Part shown: positions 43,625 through 53,098 of the stretch, piece by piece
Numbering within the stretch: the first letter of the stretch is position 1
How the letters are laid out: every line of letters begins with the position of its first letter
Source: Oligoflexia bacterium
Lineage (GTDB): Bacteria; Bdellovibrionota; Bacteriovoracia; Bacteriovoracales; Bacteriovoracaceae
Direction of reading: 5' to 3'
Assembly (NCBI GenBank): GCA_024229115.1
Contig: JAAEST010000103.1
Coordinates: 310,001-374,000 of the forward strand
DNA: 64,000 bases
Notes under the pieces: generated by a model
The model's input: the letters and a program-made list of their open reading frames with translations, nothing else
What the model was told of the DNA's origin: nothing
Databases searched by the model: none
Translations under genes and position numbers: made by a program

Positions 43625-44931
43625 AAAAATTCTCGTCATCAGCGGAAAATAAAACATTTAGTTTTCTTGGTTTAGAGTATCTTATCAAGATTGTTCTAGG
43701 AACAATTGTTGGGGTTTGGGTTGCGCGTTATCTCGGGCCTGCTAGGTATGGTAATCTGGCCTATATCCTTTCTTTTGTACTTATATTTACTCCATTTTTT
43801 ACAATGACCAATGAAGAACTACTCATTAAAGAGTTAGTAGAGAATAAGGATTCCCATTCAGAAGTTATGGGGGCTGGTTTTATCACGAGGCTTCTCGGAT
43901 CGTTTTTTGCTATTTTAATTGTAAATATTAGTGCTTTCTATATTGCCCCTAAAATTGAGTTCATACGTTATGGAATATTAGTTTTTTCTATAATGATGTC
44001 TTTAAAGGCCTTTCAGGTTATTGATAATTATTATCTTTCGATCAGTAAGGTGAAAGTTATTTCATTTTCTCGAAATCTCGTCATGGTGATTTTAAGCATC
44101 CTTAAAATTTATCTCATAGTTCAAAAGAGAGAGTGGATTGATTTCGTTTATGTAAGTTGTTTGGAATTAGTTTTTAATTGTATCTTTTATTCTATAGTTT
44201 ATTTTAGAAGTGGATATTCTATTTTTAAATGGAAAATTAATAGCTCATATATAAAGCGAGCTTTGCAAGCGAGTACTCCTCTTGTTCTTATTTCTTTTTG
44301 TACAGTAGGGGTAGGGAAACTCGATCAAATCATGATCATGAATTTTAGTGGAAACGAAGAGCTAGGTAAGTATGCGGTTTCAGTAAAGCTCATCGAATTA
44401 TGGCAATTTGTCCCTTTAGCATTTATTAGTTCTCTCTATCCAAAGATTGTGGAAAACCATTCGACTTCTCAAGATAAGTATCAAGAGAGTTTAAATAAGT
44501 TATATGGTTTAATAACTATTTTTGCTTTCTCTTTGGCCATAGGAACAAGCATATTTTCAAATATCGTCGTGGATTTGTTATATGGTGATTTATATGAAGG
44601 AGCTGGTCCAATCCTCGCTCTTTACTCATGGACAATTCTACTTTCTTATCTAACTCTAGCGAGAAATAAAGTCTTCATTATTGAAAAATTATTAAAAATT
44701 GAGCTTGGAATAGTGACAACTACTTTAGTCCTAAATGCTTTGATAAATTACTATTTAATTCCAAAATATGGTGCAAAGGGTGCCGCTTTTGCTTCAATTG
44801 TTTCATATCTGATCGCCAATATAATTTGGGCCATTTTAAATAAAAAAGTTGCACGATCTATTTGGGAAATCTTTCGATCTGTTAAATACATCAAAGTTTT
44901 CTTTAAAAGTATTTTAGGAAAGTCTGAATAA
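43609..44931 (+). CDS. Wzx-like oligosaccharide flippase
   Basis: 440 residues with about twelve TM segments. GVWVARYLGPARYGNLAYI near the N-terminus is the typical start of polysaccharide-synthase/MATE-like Wzx proteins, and YGAKGAAFASIVSYLI near the end is another family segment. It moves undecaprenyl-linked repeat units to the periplasm. It is flanked by glycosyltransferases and pairs with the Wzy-like and WcaJ-like proteins of the same locus. An ATTATAAT element close to the ATG suggests a very short leader or a start at the second methionine (43618). The stop abuts the convergent GT2 gene. Confidence 0.88.
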   Translation: MRNMLKKFSSSAENKTFSFLGLEYLIKIVLGTIVGVWVARYLGPARYGNLAYILSFVLIFTPFFTMTNEELLIKELVENKDSHSEVMGAGFITRLLGSFFAILIVNISAFYIAPKIEFIRYGILVFSIMMSLKAFQVIDNYYLSISKVKVISFSRNLVMVILSILKIYLIVQKREWIDFVYVSCLELVFNCIFYSIVYFRSGYSIFKWKINSSYIKRALQASTPLVLISFCTVGVGKLDQIMIMNFSGNEELGKYAVSVKLIELWQFVPLAFISSLYPKIVENHSTSQDKYQESLNKLYGLITIFAFSLAIGTSIFSNIVVDLLYGDLYEGAGPILALYSWTILLSYLTLARNKVFIIEKLLKIELGIVTTTLVLNALINYYLIPKYGAKGAAFASIVSYLIANIIWAILNKKVARSIWEIFRSVKYIKVFFKSILGKSE

Positions 44932-45744
44932 CTATTTAAACCAAGCGTTGAAACCAAATAATCTAAAAATAAAATTGAACGACCTTTTAAGAAAAGTATC
45001 ATTGGGATAGGTAAAGCTTGTTAAATGAAAGAGTAGCTCTTTTCTTTCTTTTGGCTCTTCTATTACTTTAAAGCATTCGCTAATTACATAAGGTAGGCCG
45101 TTTCCATAACCTTTAGCCCGTTTTTTTTTAGAACTCGCATTTTCATCATGAAGCCTATACTGGCCAAGAGATTGTGAAATATGATCACTTGAATATAGTT
45201 TTTCAAGTTTTACAAATGCTAATAAGTCTAATGCATGACCAGCCTCATCTTTCCAACCGCCAATCTCATTGAGATATTTAGTTGAAAAAATAGTAGAAAC
45301 AAACTTCGGTGTATTTTGAAGAATCCCATTAATTCCAGAGCTTCTATGAACTCTCTTAAGACTTCCTTCATTAAGGATATCAAAGTCAAAAGAGATAAAA
45401 CCTACATCTTTTAAAGATGAAACTTGAATATTATTAAAAATATCTAAATTTAAAAGATCATCATCATGTAAATAAAGATGCCAAGGATTACTTGTTTGTT
45501 GAAGGGCATAATTCCAATTATTTGCCATACTCAACATTTCAGGAGTTTTAACTATATTGAATCTTTGATCATTGAATGAGTTTATGAAGTTTTGTGCATA
45601 GATTGAAAAGTCATCATTATGAGAGTTATCAATAACAAGAATTTCATTTACGACTTGAGAAGAAGTTTGGGTCGCATTTTTAATAGTACTTTCAAAATAG
45701 TTTTTAGGTCCAGTTCCAATTGTTGGAATAATTAGACTAATCAT
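44932..45744 (-). CDS. GT2-family glycosyltransferase
   Basis: 270 residues. SLIIPTIGTG opens the GT-A fold, EILVIDNSHNDD is the first nucleotide-binding acidic motif, WHLYLHDDDLL the DxD metal site, and EIGGWKDEAGHALDL the acceptor/base region. An inverting transferase at the cytoplasmic membrane face is expected. It overlaps the upstream SDR gene by eight bases and is last in a four-gene minus-strand operon (GT4, RmlC-like epimerase, SDR, GT2). It may transfer the 3,6-dideoxy sugar made by this operon and the ddhC operon; that is inference. Confidence 0.85.
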   Translation of the reverse strand: MISLIIPTIGTGPKNYFESTIKNATQTSSQVVNEILVIDNSHNDDFSIYAQNFINSFNDQRFNIVKTPEMLSMANNWNYALQQTSNPWHLYLHDDDLLNLDIFNNIQVSSLKDVGFISFDFDILNEGSLKRVHRSSGINGILQNTPKFVSTIFSTKYLNEIGGWKDEAGHALDLLAFVKLEKLYSSDHISQSLGQYRLHDENASSKKKRAKGYGNGLPYVISECFKVIEEPKERKELLFHLTSFTYPNDTFLKRSFNFIFRLFGFNAWFK

Positions 45745-46636
45745 TTAATTCCTCAAGAGTTAACTTTAATCCTTCTACGAAGCTAAATTTTGGTTGCCAA
45801 TTTGGTACTCTCTTCCCAGTATTCCATGGAGTCATAACTTCTCTGTCTCGATAAGGAAGTGCTCCCCATTCGATATTAAGCTTCTTTCCAACAACGTTTT
45901 CGAACTTTTCAACAATAGTTTTCAAAGGCATTACTTCTAATGTGTGAATAGCAAATTGATCCCCAGATTGAACATCATCTTGTTTTTGATCAAGTGATTG
46001 CACTAGAGAACAGAAAGCAGAGGTTACGTCTTTTATATAAGACATGACCATTGTTTGCTCTCCCCCTGACATTTTTAATGATTCATTATTCTTTAGAAGT
46101 CTTAAAAGAAGGTTGATTATCTTTGGTCTGGTATCATGAGGGCCATAGGTATCATTCAGCTTTAAACTAACATATTTAATGTCACTAGTTTCAATGTAAA
46201 ATTGAATGATATTTTCAAATGCTTGTTTAGTAGCAGCATAGAGATTGACTGGAGAGTAGTCAGCGTTATTAAAATGCTGCCAAAATGTTCCTGTATTTAA
46301 AAACCACTTTACTTGAGTTTGTTGAATTGCTTCTAAAAGTCTCATTCCAAAAGCAATATTTGATTCACATAGAGAACTAATATCTTCTGATTGATGTTGT
46401 TTGATATATAACGATGCTAAGTGAATGACTCCAATAATGTTTTCTCTCTCAATTTTGCTTTTTAAGTCATCGACATTATGGTTATCAACGATAGTAGTAA
46501 TAGATTCTTGATTAAAAAATTCTATATCCGTACTTTTTCTAATGAGAGCACAAACTTCAAAACCACATTCACGTAAATCTTGAATTAAGCTCTGACCTAT
46601 AAAACCATTTGCTCCGGTGATTAAAACTTTCTTCAT
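45737..46636 (-). CDS. SDR reductase, CDP-abequose/ascarylose synthase-like
   Basis: 299 residues. TGANGFIGQSLI binds NAD(P); NTGTFWQHFNN followed by YSPVNLYAATKQAFENI is strongly reminiscent of RfbJ (CDP-abequose synthase) and related reductases, and holds the Y-x3-K pair. The family reduces the 4-keto group of a CDP-3,6-dideoxyhexulose. The RmlC-like epimerase gene directly upstream suggests an AscE/AscF-like pair that would make an L-configured sugar such as ascarylose. The CDP-hexose precursors come from rfbF, rfbG and ddhC at 48496-51684. Confidence 0.78.
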   Translation of the reverse strand: MKKVLITGANGFIGQSLIQDLRECGFEVCALIRKSTDIEFFNQESITTIVDNHNVDDLKSKIERENIIGVIHLASLYIKQHQSEDISSLCESNIAFGMRLLEAIQQTQVKWFLNTGTFWQHFNNADYSPVNLYAATKQAFENIIQFYIETSDIKYVSLKLNDTYGPHDTRPKIINLLLRLLKNNESLKMSGGEQTMVMSYIKDVTSAFCSLVQSLDQKQDDVQSGDQFAIHTLEVMPLKTIVEKFENVVGKKLNIEWGALPYRDREVMTPWNTGKRVPNWQPKFSFVEGLKLTLEELND

Positions 46637-47185
46637 TTAGTTCTCGTATTTAAATGGGGATTGAAAGTCATTCAGGGAGAGAAAACCTTGATCTCTTTGG
46701 GAGATGATAGGATCTTTTACTCCCCAGTCAAAACCAAAACTATCATATTTAACACCATTATCACTTGTTTGGTCATACATTGCGGACTGAAAATAGTGAA
46801 TAAAGGAGTTGTCTTTAAGTGATAAGAACCCGTGAGCACAACCTTTTGGTATATAAAGTTGCGTATTGTTTTCGTAAGAAAGCTCTATTGAAAAACTTTC
46901 TCCATAAGATGGAGAACCGACTCTTAAGTCTAAAATTACATCAAGGACTCGACCATTAGAAACAAAAACGATTTTATCTAAGTCATGAGGAGGTGTTTGA
47001 AAATGCATACCTCTAAGAACATTTTTATTAGAAACAGAATAGAAAGATTCATGTATACTTGGATTTAGTCCTAGTTCCTTGTAAGTATCATGATTGAAGG
47101 TTTTTACAAAAGCCCCACGGTCATCTTTGAATATAAAAGGTTTTAATACGAAAAGTCCTTCAATATTAGTTTTCTTGAGTTTCAT
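46637..47185 (-). CDS. RmlC-like sugar-nucleotide 3,5- or 5-epimerase
   Basis: 182 residues, cupin fold. VLRGMHFQ carries the catalytic histidine of RmlC, VLDVILDLRVGSPSYG and IPKGCAHGF are family motifs, and the tyrosine region reads IHYFQSAMY. A second, more canonical RmlC is encoded at 52550-53098 inside the rhamnose operon. This copy lies directly before an RfbJ-like reductase gene, so a 5-epimerase role on a CDP-deoxyhexulose (AscE type) is favoured. The stop and the next ATG are adjacent. No clear ribosome site is seen before its own ATG. Confidence 0.83.
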   Translation of the reverse strand: MKLKKTNIEGLFVLKPFIFKDDRGAFVKTFNHDTYKELGLNPSIHESFYSVSNKNVLRGMHFQTPPHDLDKIVFVSNGRVLDVILDLRVGSPSYGESFSIELSYENNTQLYIPKGCAHGFLSLKDNSFIHYFQSAMYDQTSDNGVKYDSFGFDWGVKDPIISQRDQGFLSLNDFQSPFKYEN

Positions 47186-47221
47186 AAAAGAATTTTATAA
47201 TGATTAAACGAGCCTGAAAAC

Positions 47222-48259
47222 CTATATCTTGGAGTATCGTTCAATTAATTTAGAGAAATTCTTTTCTTTGCTATAGTTTTGGACAATTGCTTCAAAATTT
47301 CTATTTATATGATACTCTTTAATTTCATTAATCTTTTCAAAACTATTGATAAAACTTTCAGCATTACTCACTTGAAATAACTCATCATTTGGAAGAAGGC
47401 TTCTATGGCCAGGAACATGACTCAATAGGCAAGGTCGCTTCATACTAAATGCTTCCAAAACGGCATATGGTAAGCCCTCTCCAAGAGAATTTGAAACATA
47501 ATAATCAAGAGACTCAAGAAACTCATAAGGTTCTTCAACTTCCCCAACCAGATGAACTTTATCTTGAGCATTATTTTCTTTGATTATTTTTTCAAGATTT
47601 TCTTTTTCTTCACCACTTCCCGCAATTTTCAATTGAGCACTTGGATACTTTTTAGAAAGTTCTAAGAAGTTTTTGATTAAAAGGTGATTTCCTTTATGTA
47701 TGTCAAGTCTAGAAAGGGTTCCAAGAGTTATGCCATTAGAGTTGCGTTGAACAGAAGTTTGAGGAATAGTAACCCCATTTGGAATTATTTGAAATTTTTG
47801 TGGAAGAAGTGATACTTCTTTTGCAGTTTCTTTCTCACTTTCAGAAACAAAAATACCTAGAGAAATATTGTGACGAAAAATGCTATCAAATATGTTCTTT
47901 ATTCTCTCTTTTTTATTTTTTGGATGATGAACACCATGAAAAGTATGAACTACTTTTACGCCAAACAGAAATAAGAGTTTCGTATATATTCCAGCACCTC
48001 TGCCATGAGAGTGAACTAATTTTAAATTCTCATTTTTTATAAATATTAACATTTTAAAAAATGTAAAAATATTAAATGATCTTTGAGAAATTGGAAAAAA
48101 TTGATGAGCAGCCTTCTTTAGCTTTTTTCCATATGGCTCGTCTAAAGGAGACCAGACAATTATTTCATGTCCATTCTCTTTAAGAAATTGAGCGAGTTCA
48201 TATGTGTGTTTGGGGCCACCTCCGATATCAGATCGAGAGGTTAGAAGTCCAATTTTCAT
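47222..48259 (-). CDS. GT4-family glycosyltransferase
   Basis: 345 residues. SRSDIGGGPKHTYELAQFL is the GT4 N-terminal glycine-rich loop, VHSHGRGAGIYT and HTFHG follow, IPNGVTIP marks the linker, LGTLSRLDIHKGNHLLI the donor domain, and NSLGEGLPYAVLEAFSMKRPCLLS contains E-x7-E. A retaining transferase at the cytoplasmic face is expected. First gene of the minus-strand four-gene operon that starts opposite ddhC. Confidence 0.88.
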   Translation of the reverse strand: MKIGLLTSRSDIGGGPKHTYELAQFLKENGHEIIVWSPLDEPYGKKLKKAAHQFFPISQRSFNIFTFFKMLIFIKNENLKLVHSHGRGAGIYTKLLFLFGVKVVHTFHGVHHPKNKKERIKNIFDSIFRHNISLGIFVSESEKETAKEVSLLPQKFQIIPNGVTIPQTSVQRNSNGITLGTLSRLDIHKGNHLLIKNFLELSKKYPSAQLKIAGSGEEKENLEKIIKENNAQDKVHLVGEVEEPYEFLESLDYYVSNSLGEGLPYAVLEAFSMKRPCLLSHVPGHRSLLPNDELFQVSNAESFINSFEKINEIKEYHINRNFEAIVQNYSKEKNFSKLIERYSKI

Positions 48260-48495
48260 AGTTTAAGACGAGCCTTTCCAAATTCTTGAAAACAGAATTT
48301 TAGCTGTTTACTTATAAAATCTAGAATAACCTAAATAAGTTGCGAATTCTAAAATTTATTTTATAAAAATGATGCTGAACGCATCTCTGGCCCTAGCAAA
48401 ACAATACCCTCAATATTCATTAAACTCTTAAATAAGTATTATAAATTTGATAGATTTAACGACATATAACAAAGAGATTGACATGGTGAGTTGTG
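48260..48495. promoter_or_regulatory. Divergent intergenic region between GT4 operon and ddhC operon
   Basis: Longest non-coding stretch of the window, about 236 bases and very AT-rich. For the plus strand TTGCGA (48340-48345) and TATAAA (48362-48367) with a 16-base spacer form a plausible promoter for the sugar-nucleotide operon, and GGTGAG (48485-48490) is the ribosome site that favours ATG 48496. For the minus strand only AT-rich -10-like stretches are visible. No terminator, JUMPstart element or RNA gene was recognised. Confidence 0.45.
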
Positions 48496-49782
48496 ATGCG
48501 TGAAGAAATTATATCTAAATCCAGAGAGTATTTTCGAACTGAGTTAGAAAAGAAAAAGATTATCCCTGGAGAAAACTACATTCCAGCATCTGGAAAAGTT
48601 ATGGATGAAGACGATATGGAATACTTAATCGATGCTTCACTGGACATGTGGTTAACGGCTGGAAGATATCATAGTCAATTTGAGAGAGAATTTGCTTCTT
48701 ATATGAATCAAAAGTTTTGCTTACTTGTTAACTCAGGTTCTTCTGCGAACTTAGTTGCTTTTGCTACTTTAACATCTCCAAAACTCAAAGATAGAAAAAT
48801 AAAAAATGGTGATGAAGTAATTACTGTTGCTGCAGGTTTTCCTACAACAGTAAATCCAATTGTTCAGCATGGTTGCATCCCTGTTTTCGTTGATGTTGAT
48901 CTAGGAACTTATGAAATAGACGTATCTCAGTTAGAGAAAGCAAAGAGTGATAAAACGAAAGCCGTTATGATTGCTCATACTCTCGGTAATATGTTTAATG
49001 TTAAAGCGGTTAAAGAGTTTTGTGAAAAATATAATCTTTGGCTTATCGAAGACTGTTGTGATGCTGTAGGAGCAAAGTATAATGGTGAGCTTTGTGGAAC
49101 TTTTGGAGATATTGCAACAGTATCTTTCTATCCTGCTCATCATATGACAATGGGAGAAGGCGGAGCTGTCTTAACAAACAACTCTGTTCTTAAAAAAATT
49201 GCCGAGTCTTTTAGAGACTGGGGAAGAGATTGTTGGTGCCCTCCTGGTGTAGATAACAGCTGCAATAAAAGATTTGGTTGGGAGCTAGGAGATTTACCAA
49301 AAGGCTTTGATCATAAATATACTTACTCACACATCGGATACAATTTAAAAATAACTGATATGCAAGCTGCTGTTGGCCTTGGTCAGCTTAAAAAACTTAA
49401 TAAATTTATTGAAAAAAGAAATAGAAATTTTGATTACTTAAAATCTAAACTGAAACCTTTTGAGGATCAGTTAATATTACCTGAAGCTACAGAAAGCTGC
49501 GAAGCAAGTTGGTTTGGATTTACAATCTCAGTTAAAGAAAATTGCAAGGTTTCTAAGCAAGAGCTTTGTGAATTCTTGGAAAATAAAAAAATAGGAACAA
49601 GGCAATTGTTTGGTGGGAATCTTGTGAAACAACCACTTTATGAAGGCATTGAAAAGAGAATAGTTGGAGAACTAAAGAATACTGATTACATAATGGAAAA
49701 TACGTTTTGGGTTGGATGTTGGCCAGGTCTAGAAGAAGAGCACTTGGATTACATTGCAGATTGTTTAAAGGAAATCCTTTAA
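48496..49782 (+). CDS. ddhC: CDP-4-keto-6-deoxyglucose 3-dehydrase (E1, RfbH/DdhC)
   Basis: 428 residues of the aminotransferase fold. The PLP lysine is replaced by histidine (His215 in SFYPAHHMTMGEGG), which marks the dehydrase. Cysteines 188, 246, 248 and 256 fit exactly the C-x57-C-x1-C-x7-C pattern that holds the [2Fe-2S] cluster of E1. It removes the C3 hydroxyl of CDP-4-keto-6-deoxy-D-glucose via PMP, and needs a reductase (E3, DdhD) that I do not find in this window. ATG 48496 is preferred over GTG 48493 because GGTGAG lies five bases upstream. First gene of a seven-gene sugar-nucleotide operon. Confidence 0.95.
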   Translation: MREEIISKSREYFRTELEKKKIIPGENYIPASGKVMDEDDMEYLIDASLDMWLTAGRYHSQFEREFASYMNQKFCLLVNSGSSANLVAFATLTSPKLKDRKIKNGDEVITVAAGFPTTVNPIVQHGCIPVFVDVDLGTYEIDVSQLEKAKSDKTKAVMIAHTLGNMFNVKAVKEFCEKYNLWLIEDCCDAVGAKYNGELCGTFGDIATVSFYPAHHMTMGEGGAVLTNNSVLKKIAESFRDWGRDCWCPPGVDNSCNKRFGWELGDLPKGFDHKYTYSHIGYNLKITDMQAAVGLGQLKKLNKFIEKRNRNFDYLKSKLKPFEDQLILPEATESCEASWFGFTISVKENCKVSKQELCEFLENKKIGTRQLFGGNLVKQPLYEGIEKRIVGELKNTDYIMENTFWVGCWPGLEEEHLDYIADCLKEIL

Positions 49783-49810
49783 TTACTAATCCAAAAAAGT
49801 AGGAGAGAAA

Positions 49811-50584
49811 ATGAAAGTTCTAATATTGGCAGGTGGATACGGTACTCGTATTAGTGAAGAAACAGGAATTAGGCCAAAACCAATGGTAGAGATTGGAGAA
49901 AAACCAATTCTTTGGCATATCATGAAACATTATTCATCTTATGGATATAATGATTTTGTTATTCTTTGTGGATATAAAGGCCAGTACATTAAAGAATATT
50001 TTTCTAATTACTTTGTCATGCAGTCTTCTGTTACATTTGATCTGGCAAATAATTCAATGAAAGTAATAAATAGTGGTGTTGAACCATGGAAGGTCACTTG
50101 TTTAGATACAGGAGACGGAACATTAACTGGTGGAAGAATTAAAAGAGCTCAAGATATTGTTGGAGATGAACCTTTTATGCTTACTTACGGGGATGGGGTT
50201 TCTAATGTTGATATTAAGCAACTCATTGAGAGCCATAAAGCAAGTGGCAGAAAATTTACAATGACAGCAGTTCAACCAGCTGGAAGATATGGTGCTTTAG
50301 AGTTCAATGAAAATGATGAATTAACAGCATTCAAAGAAAAACCACAAGGTGAAGTTGGTTGGATTAATGGAGGCTTTTTTGTTTGTCAGCCTGAAGTTTT
50401 TGACTACATCAAAGAAGGGGACAAAAGCATTTTTGAGAGAGGTCCTCTTGAGGTCTTGGCCAGTACTAATGAAATAAACTGCTTTAAGCATAAAGGCTTT
50501 TGGAAGTGCATGGATACTTTAGCTGATAAAAATGCATTAACTCATTTATGGGAAAATGGAGAGGCTAAATGGAAAACATGGTAA
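49811..50584 (+). CDS. rfbF: Glucose-1-phosphate cytidylyltransferase
   Basis: 257 residues, the usual length. LILAGGYGTRISEETGIRPKPMVEIGEKPI is visible as the NTP-binding loop (GGYGTR and RPKPM), with HIMKHYSSYGYNDFVI, TGDGTLTGGRI, LTYGDGVSNVD and WINGGFFV all diagnostic of RfbF. It makes CDP-glucose from CTP and glucose-1-phosphate. AGGAGAG (49801-49807) is a strong ribosome site. It overlaps rfbG by 16 bases. Confidence 0.96.
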   Translation: MKVLILAGGYGTRISEETGIRPKPMVEIGEKPILWHIMKHYSSYGYNDFVILCGYKGQYIKEYFSNYFVMQSSVTFDLANNSMKVINSGVEPWKVTCLDTGDGTLTGGRIKRAQDIVGDEPFMLTYGDGVSNVDIKQLIESHKASGRKFTMTAVQPAGRYGALEFNENDELTAFKEKPQGEVGWINGGFFVCQPEVFDYIKEGDKSIFERGPLEVLASTNEINCFKHKGFWKCMDTLADKNALTHLWENGEAKWKTW

Positions 50585-51684
50585 ATCTTTTTTCTGGAGT
50601 CTACGAAGGAAAGAAAGTTCTTGTTACTGGTCACACTGGTTTTAAAGGGTCTTGGATTTGTTACTGGCTTGAGAAGATGGGGGCTAAAGTCATTGGCTAC
50701 TCGTTACCAGCTCCCACTGATCCATCTCATTTTGATAGTCTTGAGCTAAATATCAAATCAATTATTGGTGATATTACTGATGAGGAAAAACTTAATAAGG
50801 TATTTAAAGAACATCAGCCTGAAGTCGTTTTTCATCTGGCAGCTCAACCTTTAGTTAGACTTTCATATAAAACACCGATTGAAACTTATACTACAAATGT
50901 CATTGGCTCAATGAAGGTTTATGAAGCTTGTAGAAATTGTAAGTCTGTTAAATCAATAATTTCAATTACAACTGATAAAGTTTATGAAAATCATGAATGG
51001 GAATGGGGTTATAGAGAGATTGATCGCTTAGGTGGAAAAGATCCATACTCTTCTTCTAAAGCAGCGATGGAAATTATGTCTGACTCTTATAGGACTTCAT
51101 TCTTCAATATCAATGACTTTGAAAAAACACATGATGTACTAATGAGTACTGTTAGAGCTGGTAATGTTATCGGTGGTGGGGATTGGGCCGTTGATCGGTT
51201 GGTACCTGATATTGTTAAAGCATCAGCGAATACAGAAACAGTTACGATAAGGAGTCCAAACTCTACTCGTCCTTGGCAACACGTTTTGGAGCCTTTGTCT
51301 GGGTACTTATTACTTGGTCAAAAACTTATAGAAAGAAAAAAAGAATTTTCTGGTGCCTTCAATTTTGGACCCTCTTTATCTGAAGATGTGTCTGTTAAAG
51401 AAGTATTGCTTCAAATGAAAAAAACTTGGCCTAAAATTAGTTACTCTATTGAAGAACCAAAAGAAAAACTATACGAAGCAAATTTACTTAAGCTTGACTG
51501 TTCTAAGGTTGAAAAACGCCTTAACTGGACACCTGTATGGGGAGTGGAAAAGGCTTTAAAATATACGACAAGTTGGTATCAAAGTTATTATGAGAATCGA
51601 GCTATTAATACTCAGCTTGACTTAGAAAGATATGTTTCTGATGCAATAAAACAAAATTGCCCTTGGACAAAGGACGAGAAATGA
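50569..51684 (+). CDS. rfbG: CDP-glucose 4,6-dehydratase
   Basis: 371 residues, [22 protein letters not shown] is the RfbG-specific NAD-binding loop, [10 protein letters not shown] the active-site threonine strand, and [13 protein letters not shown] the Y-x3-K pair; [17 protein letters not shown] and [14 protein letters not shown] are further diagnostic motifs. It converts CDP-glucose to CDP-4-keto-6-deoxy-glucose, the substrate of DdhC. It overlaps rfbF by 16 bases and rmlA by four (ATGA). Confidence 0.96.
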   Translation: MENMVNLFSGVYEGKKVLVTGHTGFKGSWICYWLEKMGAKVIGYSLPAPTDPSHFDSLELNIKSIIGDITDEEKLNKVFKEHQPEVVFHLAAQPLVRLSYKTPIETYTTNVIGSMKVYEACRNCKSVKSIISITTDKVYENHEWEWGYREIDRLGGKDPYSSSKAAMEIMSDSYRTSFFNINDFEKTHDVLMSTVRAGNVIGGGDWAVDRLVPDIVKASANTETVTIRSPNSTRPWQHVLEPLSGYLLLGQKLIERKKEFSGAFNFGPSLSEDVSVKEVLLQMKKTWPKISYSIEEPKEKLYEANLLKLDCSKVEKRLNWTPVWGVEKALKYTTSWYQSYYENRAINTQLDLERYVSDAIKQNCPWTKDEK

Positions 51685-52550
51685 AAGGGATCATTTTAGC
51701 TGGTGGAGCTGGTACAAGACTTAACCCTGCAACCTTATCAATTTCAAAACAAATTATTCCCATCTATGACAAACCGATGATTTATTACCCGATGTCGGTG
51801 CTGATGTTAGCCAATATCAAAGAAGTTCTGATCATTTCAACTGAAAGAGATATCTCTCATTTTGAAAATCTCTTTGGAGATGGTTCTCAACTTGGAATGA
51901 AAATTAGTTATAAAGTTCAACCTTCTCCTGATGGTCTTGCACAGGCCTTTATTCTTGGAGAAGAATTTATTGGTGATGATAATGTTTGCTTAGTTCTTGG
52001 AGATAATATTTTCTACGGCCATGGTTTAACGGGAAAACTAGAAGAGGCCGGTAAGCTTACTGATGGGGCAAGAATTTTTGGTTACTATGTTCAAGACCCT
52101 CAAAGATATGGTGTTGCTGAATTCGATGAGAATCAAAAAGTTCTTTCAATTGAAGAGAAACCTCAAAATCCAAAATCAAATTACGCTGTGACTGGATTAT
52201 ATTTCTATGACAATTCAGTCGTTGATATTGCTAAGAATGTGAAGCCATCTGCTAGAGGTGAATTAGAAATTACTTCAGTCAATCAAGCATATCTTGAAAA
52301 GAATCAACTTTCATTAGAGCTTTTAGGAAGAGGAGTTGCTTGGCTAGATACTGGAACTCATACTTCATTACTTGAAGCTTCGAACTTCATTCAGACTATT
52401 GAGAAGAGACAGGGACTTAAAGTGGCCTGTCTTGAGGAAATCGCTTTTACTAAGGGATGGATCTCAAAAGAACAAGTTATTGAGACTGCGAATACCATGA
52501 AAAATAGTGAGTACGGAGCCCACCTTCTTCATATTACAGGTGAGAAGTAA
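51681..52550 (+). CDS. rmlA: Glucose-1-phosphate thymidylyltransferase
   Basis: 289 residues from the ATG at 51681, which overlaps the rfbG stop as ATGA; a TTG 24 bases earlier is less likely. [41 protein letters not shown] and [12 protein letters not shown] are the standard RmlA motifs. It makes dTDP-glucose, the first step of dTDP-L-rhamnose synthesis, and is normally feedback-inhibited by dTDP-rhamnose. The order rmlA-C-D-B follows directly on the CDP-glucose genes with overlapping ends, so both deoxysugar pathways are on one transcript. Confidence 0.97.
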   Translation: MKGIILAGGAGTRLNPATLSISKQIIPIYDKPMIYYPMSVLMLANIKEVLIISTERDISHFENLFGDGSQLGMKISYKVQPSPDGLAQAFILGEEFIGDDNVCLVLGDNIFYGHGLTGKLEEAGKLTDGARIFGYYVQDPQRYGVAEFDENQKVLSIEEKPQNPKSNYAVTGLYFYDNSVVDIAKNVKPSARGELEITSVNQAYLEKNQLSLELLGRGVAWLDTGTHTSLLEASNFIQTIEKRQGLKVACLEEIAFTKGWISKEQVIETANTMKNSEYGAHLLHITGEK

Positions 52551-53098
52551 TGAAAGTTATTGAAACAGGCATAGAAGATCTCTTCGTTCTCGAGCCAAGT
52601 GTTTTTCCAGACGGAAGAGGTTACTTCTTTGAAAGTTATAACGAAAAGAGAATGAGAGATGCAGGGCTTGAATATAACTTTGTTCAAGATAACCAGTCTT
52701 ATTCAAGTTATGGAACATTAAGAGGGCTTCATCTTCAACAAGGTGAACATGCTCAAGCGAAACTGGTAAGAGCAGTTCTTGGAAAAGTTCTTGATGTGGT
52801 TGTTGATCTACGCCCTAACTCTAAAACATTCGGTAAAACTTATGCTGTGGAGTTAAGTGCAGAAAATCATCGCCAATTAATGGTCCCTAGAGGCTTTGGA
52901 CATGGTTTCTCAGTTCTTTCAGAGACAGCAATCTTTCAATATAAAGTTGATAATTTCTATAACAAAGAAAGTGAAGCTGGAATAATCTACAATGATTCTG
53001 AGTTAGGAATTGATTGGGGAGTTCCGGAAGATAAAATTTCTCTTTCAGAAAAAGATAAGATCCTTGGATCTTTTGCAGACTTTAAAAATAATTTATGA
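52550..53098 (+). CDS. rmlC: dTDP-4-dehydrorhamnose 3,5-epimerase
   Basis: 182 residues, cupin fold. NQSYSSYGTLRGLHLQ includes the catalytic histidine, VLDVVVDLRPNSKTFG and VPRGFGHGF are core motifs, and FQYKVDNFYN carries the catalytic tyrosine. Epimerises dTDP-4-keto-6-deoxyglucose at C3 and C5. The start shares one base with the rmlA stop (TAATG) and the stop overlaps rmlD by four bases. It differs clearly from the divergent RmlC-like protein at 46637-47185. Confidence 0.95.
   Translation: MKVIETGIEDLFVLEPSVFPDGRGYFFESYNEKRMRDAGLEYNFVQDNQSYSSYGTLRGLHLQQGEHAQAKLVRAVLGKVLDVVVDLRPNSKTFGKTYAVELSAENHRQLMVPRGFGHGFSVLSETAIFQYKVDNFYNKESEAGIIYNDSELGIDWGVPEDKISLSEKDKILGSFADFKNNL

Noticed and set aside
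44751-45002. 83-codon minus-strand frame at the wzx/GT2 junction
   Set aside because: It overlaps the ends of two clear genes and has no motif or ribosome site.
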